64,000 nt of DNA from Pseudomonas entomophila L48 (GTDB taxonomy: Bacteria; Pseudomonadota; Gammaproteobacteria; Pseudomonadales; Pseudomonadaceae), in assembly GCF_000026105.1 (NCBI RefSeq), contig NC_008027.1:2000001-2064000 (forward strand), read 5' to 3'. Positions 63,764-64,000 of the stretch are shown piece after piece. Positions within the stretch are counted from its first letter, which is position 1. Every line of letters starts with the position of its first letter. The position numbers and the translations under genes are program-made. The notes under the pieces are model-generated. The model worked only from the letters and a program-made list of their open reading frames with translations, was not told where the DNA came from and searched no databases.

Positions 63764-63906
63764 TTCGGTCTTGTCAATAAATTTTTCTATGGCGGTGGGG
63801 GACGGGCTCTGTAGCAAATTTTGGCTTTCACCTCGCGAGGTGTTGATTGATTCGAGACTTTGGCAAAGGTTATTGGGAGAAGTGGTGGTGCGGTAGGTGA
63901 GTAAGT

Positions 63907-63972
63907 TTAGTGGTGTTGTGGGGTGGAAATAATATGGCCGCCTATCAGCTTTGTGATGAATATAAGAAATGA
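63907..63972 (+). pseudogene. Remnant of a DUF4225 effector 3' end (tail 3)
   Basis: The frame ends NNMAAYQLCDEYKK-stop, aligned with the intact NGATAYQFNEELKK end. The open part is short; the preceding 63764-63906 holds no supported gene. Its stop overlaps the ATG of the fourth small gene. Confidence 0.6.
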
Positions 63973-64000
63973 GTGTATTTGAGTTTGTACTACTGATTTT
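63969..64000 (+). CDS. Candidate immunity protein 4 (5' end only; continues past the window)
   Basis: ATG at 63969 gives MSVFEFVLLI before the window ends, matching the first residues of proteins 1 and 3 (MSVFEFVLVI). The start overlaps the tail 3 stop as ATGA, where the earlier copies use GTGA. Confidence 0.6.
   Translation, partial: MSVFEFVLLI

Overview
The window is chromosomal DNA from a fluorescent pseudomonad, most likely the Pseudomonas putida group. The evidence is the high-GC coding sequence, the gene content (acnB, queD, prpE, gnd-zwf, rbsBACRKD, glutaminase-asparaginase, thrS-infC-rpmI-rplT-pheST-ihfA) and the many short palindromic REP elements built on GTAGGAGC arms, a hallmark of this group. 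The species call is an inference from recalled gene order and protein resemblance.

Layout. 1-4.1 kb: 5' half of acnB, a DUF1289 gene, queD and a patatin-like lipase. 4.1-8.2 kb: two small PepSY proteins co-transcribed with an OmpR-type two-component system, then an HPP/CBS membrane protein preceded by a hairpin-rich leader. 8.2-13.7 kb: a LysR regulator, a leucine-rich-repeat protein kinase, prpE and zapE. 13.7-19.2 kb: an AraC regulator divergent from a five-gene operon (CxxC carboxymuconolactone-decarboxylase/AhpD-like protein, acyl-CoA dehydrogenase-like flavoprotein and a nitrate/sulfonate/taurine-type ABC importer). 19.3-27.6 kb: a GNAT, argC, two LysR regulators, an SDR-tautomerase pair, a MOSC protein, a 5'-nucleotidase and an SH3 membrane protein. 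27.8-32.2 kb: gnd, zwf and a GH15 family enzyme. 33.1-33.8 kb: a higBA toxin-antitoxin module with two palindromic operators. 33.8-38.1 kb: glpT, an HD hydrolase, endA, a DUF1654 gene and ansB with a sigma-54 type promoter. 38.4-45.6 kb: a complete ribose operon followed by an exported nucleoside hydrolase. 45.5-47.2 kb: small genes including a cold-shock gene. 47.5-54.8 kb: the translation cluster thrS-infC-rpmI-rplT-pheS-pheT-ihfA and a MerR gene. 54.95 kb: tRNA-Pro(GGG).

Downstream of the tRNA the character changes to an accessory region. It holds an IS-truncated hypothetical gene, an internally deleted IS3-family element, and a large SNF2-type helicase that appears broken by a frameshift and is bracketed by direct repeats. 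It ends in an AT-rich type VI secretion locus. That locus encodes Hcp, a DUF4225 protein (candidate membrane-acting effector) and a tandem series of small membrane proteins (candidate immunity). Each small protein gene starts by overlapping the stop of an effector 3' end, but after the first one these ends are only short remnants. The window stops inside the fourth small gene. This array is the most interesting feature seen.

Regulatory elements that can be read directly include a hairpin in front of thrS whose 7-base loop is a near copy of a tRNA-Thr(GGU) anticodon loop, the AUU start of infC, a consensus promoter plus 14-bp palindrome in front of rbsB, and a TTCGG-N4-CCGAA site plus sigma-54 promoter in front of ansB.
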